This document shows positions 61,505 to 64,000 of a stretch of DNA of 64,000 nucleotides, in pieces. Numbering within the stretch: the stretch's first letter is position 1; every line of letters begins with the position of its first letter. The notes beneath the pieces are model-generated. The model saw only the letters and a program-made list of their open reading frames with translations. It did no database searches and was not told the origin of the DNA. A program made the position numbers and the translations under genes. The DNA comes from Dryas octopetala. Its lineage: Eukaryota > Streptophyta > Magnoliopsida > Rosales > Rosaceae. Location: positions 9,920,001-9,984,000 of the forward strand of contig OY992832.1 of the NCBI GenBank assembly GCA_963921425.1, read 5' to 3'.

Positions 61505-64000
61505 TCAAGTTGGTGCATAAACATCACACATGCCCAACTTGATAAGTGAACGATCAAATATCCTACTCGACACAGCCTTGGTAAGAACATCTGCCAGCTG
61601 GTCTTCAGATTTCACAAAAGGGAAATCAACAATCTTAGCCTCTAATTTCTCCTTAATGAAATGACGATCAATTTCCACATGCTTCGTACGATCGTGTTGA
61701 ACCGGATTATGAGCAATCTCAATCGCAGATTTATTATCACAAAATAACTTCATAGCGACCTTGGGTTTATACCCCAAATCTATCAACAACCTCCTCAGCC
61801 ATAGGAGCTCACAAATACCATTTGCCATACCTCGATACTCCGCTTCTGCACTGGATCTAGACACCACCTGTTGTTTCTTACTTCGCCAAGTAACTAAATT
61901 ACCACCAACAAAGGTGAAATACCCAGCTGTAGACCTTCTATCATCTGCTGATCCTGCCCAATCAGCATCTGTAAATCCAATAACATCCAAATGGTCATGT
62001 TTACTAAATAACAACCCTTTACCTGGTGCGGATTTCAGATACCTCAAGATACGCTCAACTCCATCCATATGTAATTTTCGTGGGTCATGCATGAACTGAC
62101 TCACCACATTAACAGCATAGGCAATGTCCGGTCGAGTGTGAGCTAGATAAATTAATCTCCCCACAAGTCTCTGATATCTTCCTCTGTCAGTCGGAGCAGA
62201 ATTGTAGCTTTCAAACAACTTATGGTTCTGCTCAATAGGAGTTGCAGCAGGCTTACAAGCAAGCATACCTGTTTCTGTCAAGAGATCAAGAACATACTTT
62301 CTCTGGGACAAAAAAATACCATGTGAAGATCTCGCTACTTCAATTCCAAGGAAATACTTCAGGTTACCTAATTCTTTCATCTCAAACTCAGAAGCCAGGT
62401 AAGTTTGTAGCGAGGCCATCTCCTCATGATCATCTCCTGTCAAAACCATATCATCCACATATATAATGAGTACAGTACGCTTGTTTCCTCTTCGTTTAAT
62501 GAATAGTGTATGGTCTGAATTACTTTGTTTATAGCCTGCAGCCTTCATAGACTTGGAGAACCGTCCAAACCAGGCTCTAGGTGATTGCTTCAGGCCATAC
62601 AATGCCTTCCTTAGTCTGCACACCATACCAGACTGTTCTAGTTCAGGAATTCCAGGAGGAGGATCCATATAGACCTCTTCTTCAAGATCGCCATGCAAGA
62701 ATGCATTCTTGACATCAAACTGAAGAAGAGGCCACTCCAGATTAACAGCTAGAGACAGCAACACCCTCACAGTATTCAACTTTGCTACTGGAGCAAATGT
62801 CTCCTGATAGTCAACTCCATAAGACTGAGTGTACCCCTTGGCAACCAACCGAGCTTTATACCTCTCTATGGAACCATCAGCTCTATGTTTAACCGCATAG
62901 ACCCATCTGCATCCCACAGGTTTCTTCCCTTTAGGTAACTGAACCAACTCCCAAGTCCTATTTTTCACCAATGCCTCCATTTCTTCTGCCATTGCCTTAG
63001 TCCATCTCGAATCTGCTAAAGCATCCTGCAAATTTCTTGGGACAGATACAGAAGATAATTGATGCACAAATGACTTATATGACTCGGATAGCCTATGCGA
63101 AGACACATGACTATTTATAGAGTATTTGGCTTTGGCGTTAGGATCTGGTTCATAAGATGTAGGTGGAATACCTCGGGTTGACCTATGTGGAAGCTTATAC
63201 CTAGAGGTGTCAGGCTCAGACTCAGATTGGATACTCAAATCATCAGAAAAAGAAGGGGAAATAGGAGAAATAGGATGTACCTCATGAGACATTTCTGGAG
63301 AAGATTGTATCAGTGGTGAAGTATGAGGACTGAGAGTTGTACTATCATCAACCAAACCTCCAACCACTGAGGAGTCAGAAAGACCACTGCTGTCACACTG
63401 CACCACCGAGTCTGTAGGTAAGCAAGATTGATCTACCAGAGGAGGTATGTCACCCACCGTACCCACTGAGCGCTCGATACTACATTGCTCGTCCTTTTTT
63501 TCCTGTAACCTGAAAACATTGAAAAACTCCATATCTATGGCATTCGACCCTTCACCAACGTTCTCCCCCTGAAGGGAAGATGCGGAACACTCATAAAACA
63601 ATTGTTCCTCATGAAATGTAACATCCATAGATACATAGAACCGTCGAGACGGAGGATGATAGCACTTGTATCCTTTAGTAGCACGACCATAGCCAACAAA
63701 GACACATTTCAAAGCTCGGGGCTCCAATTTGGTACGTTGATGCCCATGTAAATGGACATACACAACGCAGCCAAACACTCGAGGTTCCAAATGCAAAATA
63801 GATGGAAGCTCACAAGAAGCAGCAAGGACATCCAATGGGCGCCGAAAATCGAGAACACTAGATGGAGTGCGGTTAATTAAGTACACTGCTGAGCTAAGGG
63901 CATCGCCCCATAAGAAAGTCGGTACCCGACCACCAATCAACAATGATCGAGCAACCTCTAATAAGTGTCTATTCTTCCGTTCAGCCACCCCATTCTGTTG
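61505..64000 (-). mobile_element. Ty1/copia retrotransposon polyprotein, 3' part (integrase to RNase H), open at right edge
   Basis: Uninterrupted frame of about 831 codons that continues beyond the window. In order: the end of the integrase core (QQNGVAERKNRHLLE, at the edge), the integrase C-terminal region with RVFGCVVYVHL and a GYGRATKGYKCY block, an acidic Ser-rich linker, reverse transcriptase (from WELVQLPKGKKPVGCRWVY, with QFDVKNAFLHGDL and catalytic YVDDM at 62447-62461) and RNase H (TDADWAGS, SRSSAEAEYRGMA, DNKSAIEIAHNP, KHVEIDRHFIKEKL). The integrase-before-RT order defines copia. The TGA stop (61505-61507) overlaps the polypurine tract. Gag, protease and the 5' LTR are outside. 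No stop or frameshift is seen, so the copy looks young. It lies antisense in the DUF2431 first intron. Confidence 0.95.

Noticed and set aside
1..64000. tRNA, rRNA genes and CRISPR arrays
   Set aside because: None found. tRNA-box-like words occur only in SINE-like pieces and no cloverleaf could be built; there are no spaced direct repeats of CRISPR type.

Overview
The window is nuclear DNA from a flowering plant. The genes are split by many AT-rich GT-AG introns, the proteins are plant-specific (NF-YC, an FTIP-type MCTP, SPIKE1, FtsH12), and the intergenic DNA is AT-rich with microsatellites, a foldback MITE, SINE-like pieces and a Ty1/copia element. The overall look is that of a small-genome eudicot, and my guess is a rosid such as Rosaceae; that guess rests on impression only. 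A GRAS protein resembling the mycorrhizal RAD1 type, if correctly recognised, would point to a mycorrhizal host. Exon junctions were set by hand from splice consensus, preserved reading frame and family similarity. The frame closes over the whole length of every multi-exon gene that lies wholly inside the window.

Layout: 1-3.3 kb, non-coding upstream DNA. 3.3-9.5 kb (+), PB1-domain Raf-like kinase, 8 coding exons, 1211 aa. 10.0-11.6 kb (-), intronless GRAS gene, convergent with the kinase. 15.2-16.0 kb (+), NF-YC histone-fold subunit with a probable 5'UTR intron. 18.1-20.4 kb (+), intronless multiple-C2 transmembrane protein (FTIP/MCTP type). 21.4-21.8 kb, MITE with 118-bp inverted arms. 22.5-23.0 kb (-), intronless GC-rich SKP1-like gene with a tail after WAFE. 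25.8-28.2 kb (-), DEAD-box helicase RH36, 6 exons, 493 aa, divergent across 334 bp from 28.6-31.2 kb (+), a peroxisomal 2,4-dienoyl-CoA reductase type SDR ending in SKL, 5 exons, 297 aa. 32.2-40.8 kb (-), FtsH12, 19 exons, 1003 aa. 43.0-59.5 kb (+), SPIKE1 DOCK-family GEF, 30 exons, 1831 aa, including one GC-AG intron. 60.9 kb onward (+), first exon of a DUF2431 gene whose first intron holds an antisense copia retrotransposon that runs off the right edge.

The genes do not form a pathway; plant genes here are independent transcription units. The clearest contextual signal is conserved linkage. In Arabidopsis the PB1-Raf kinases At1g16270 and At1g79570 sit next to RH36 (At1g16280) and FtsH12 (At1g79560) respectively, and here one kinase, RH36 and FtsH12 lie on one segment. 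This suggests the unduplicated ancestral order. I found no clearly new biological system. The best leads are the SKP1-like protein with a GVDAD tail (possible SSK1 type), the MITE, the LTR promoter pointing antisense across a host exon, the overlapping mini-uORF at the kinase start, and a foldback in an FtsH12 intron.
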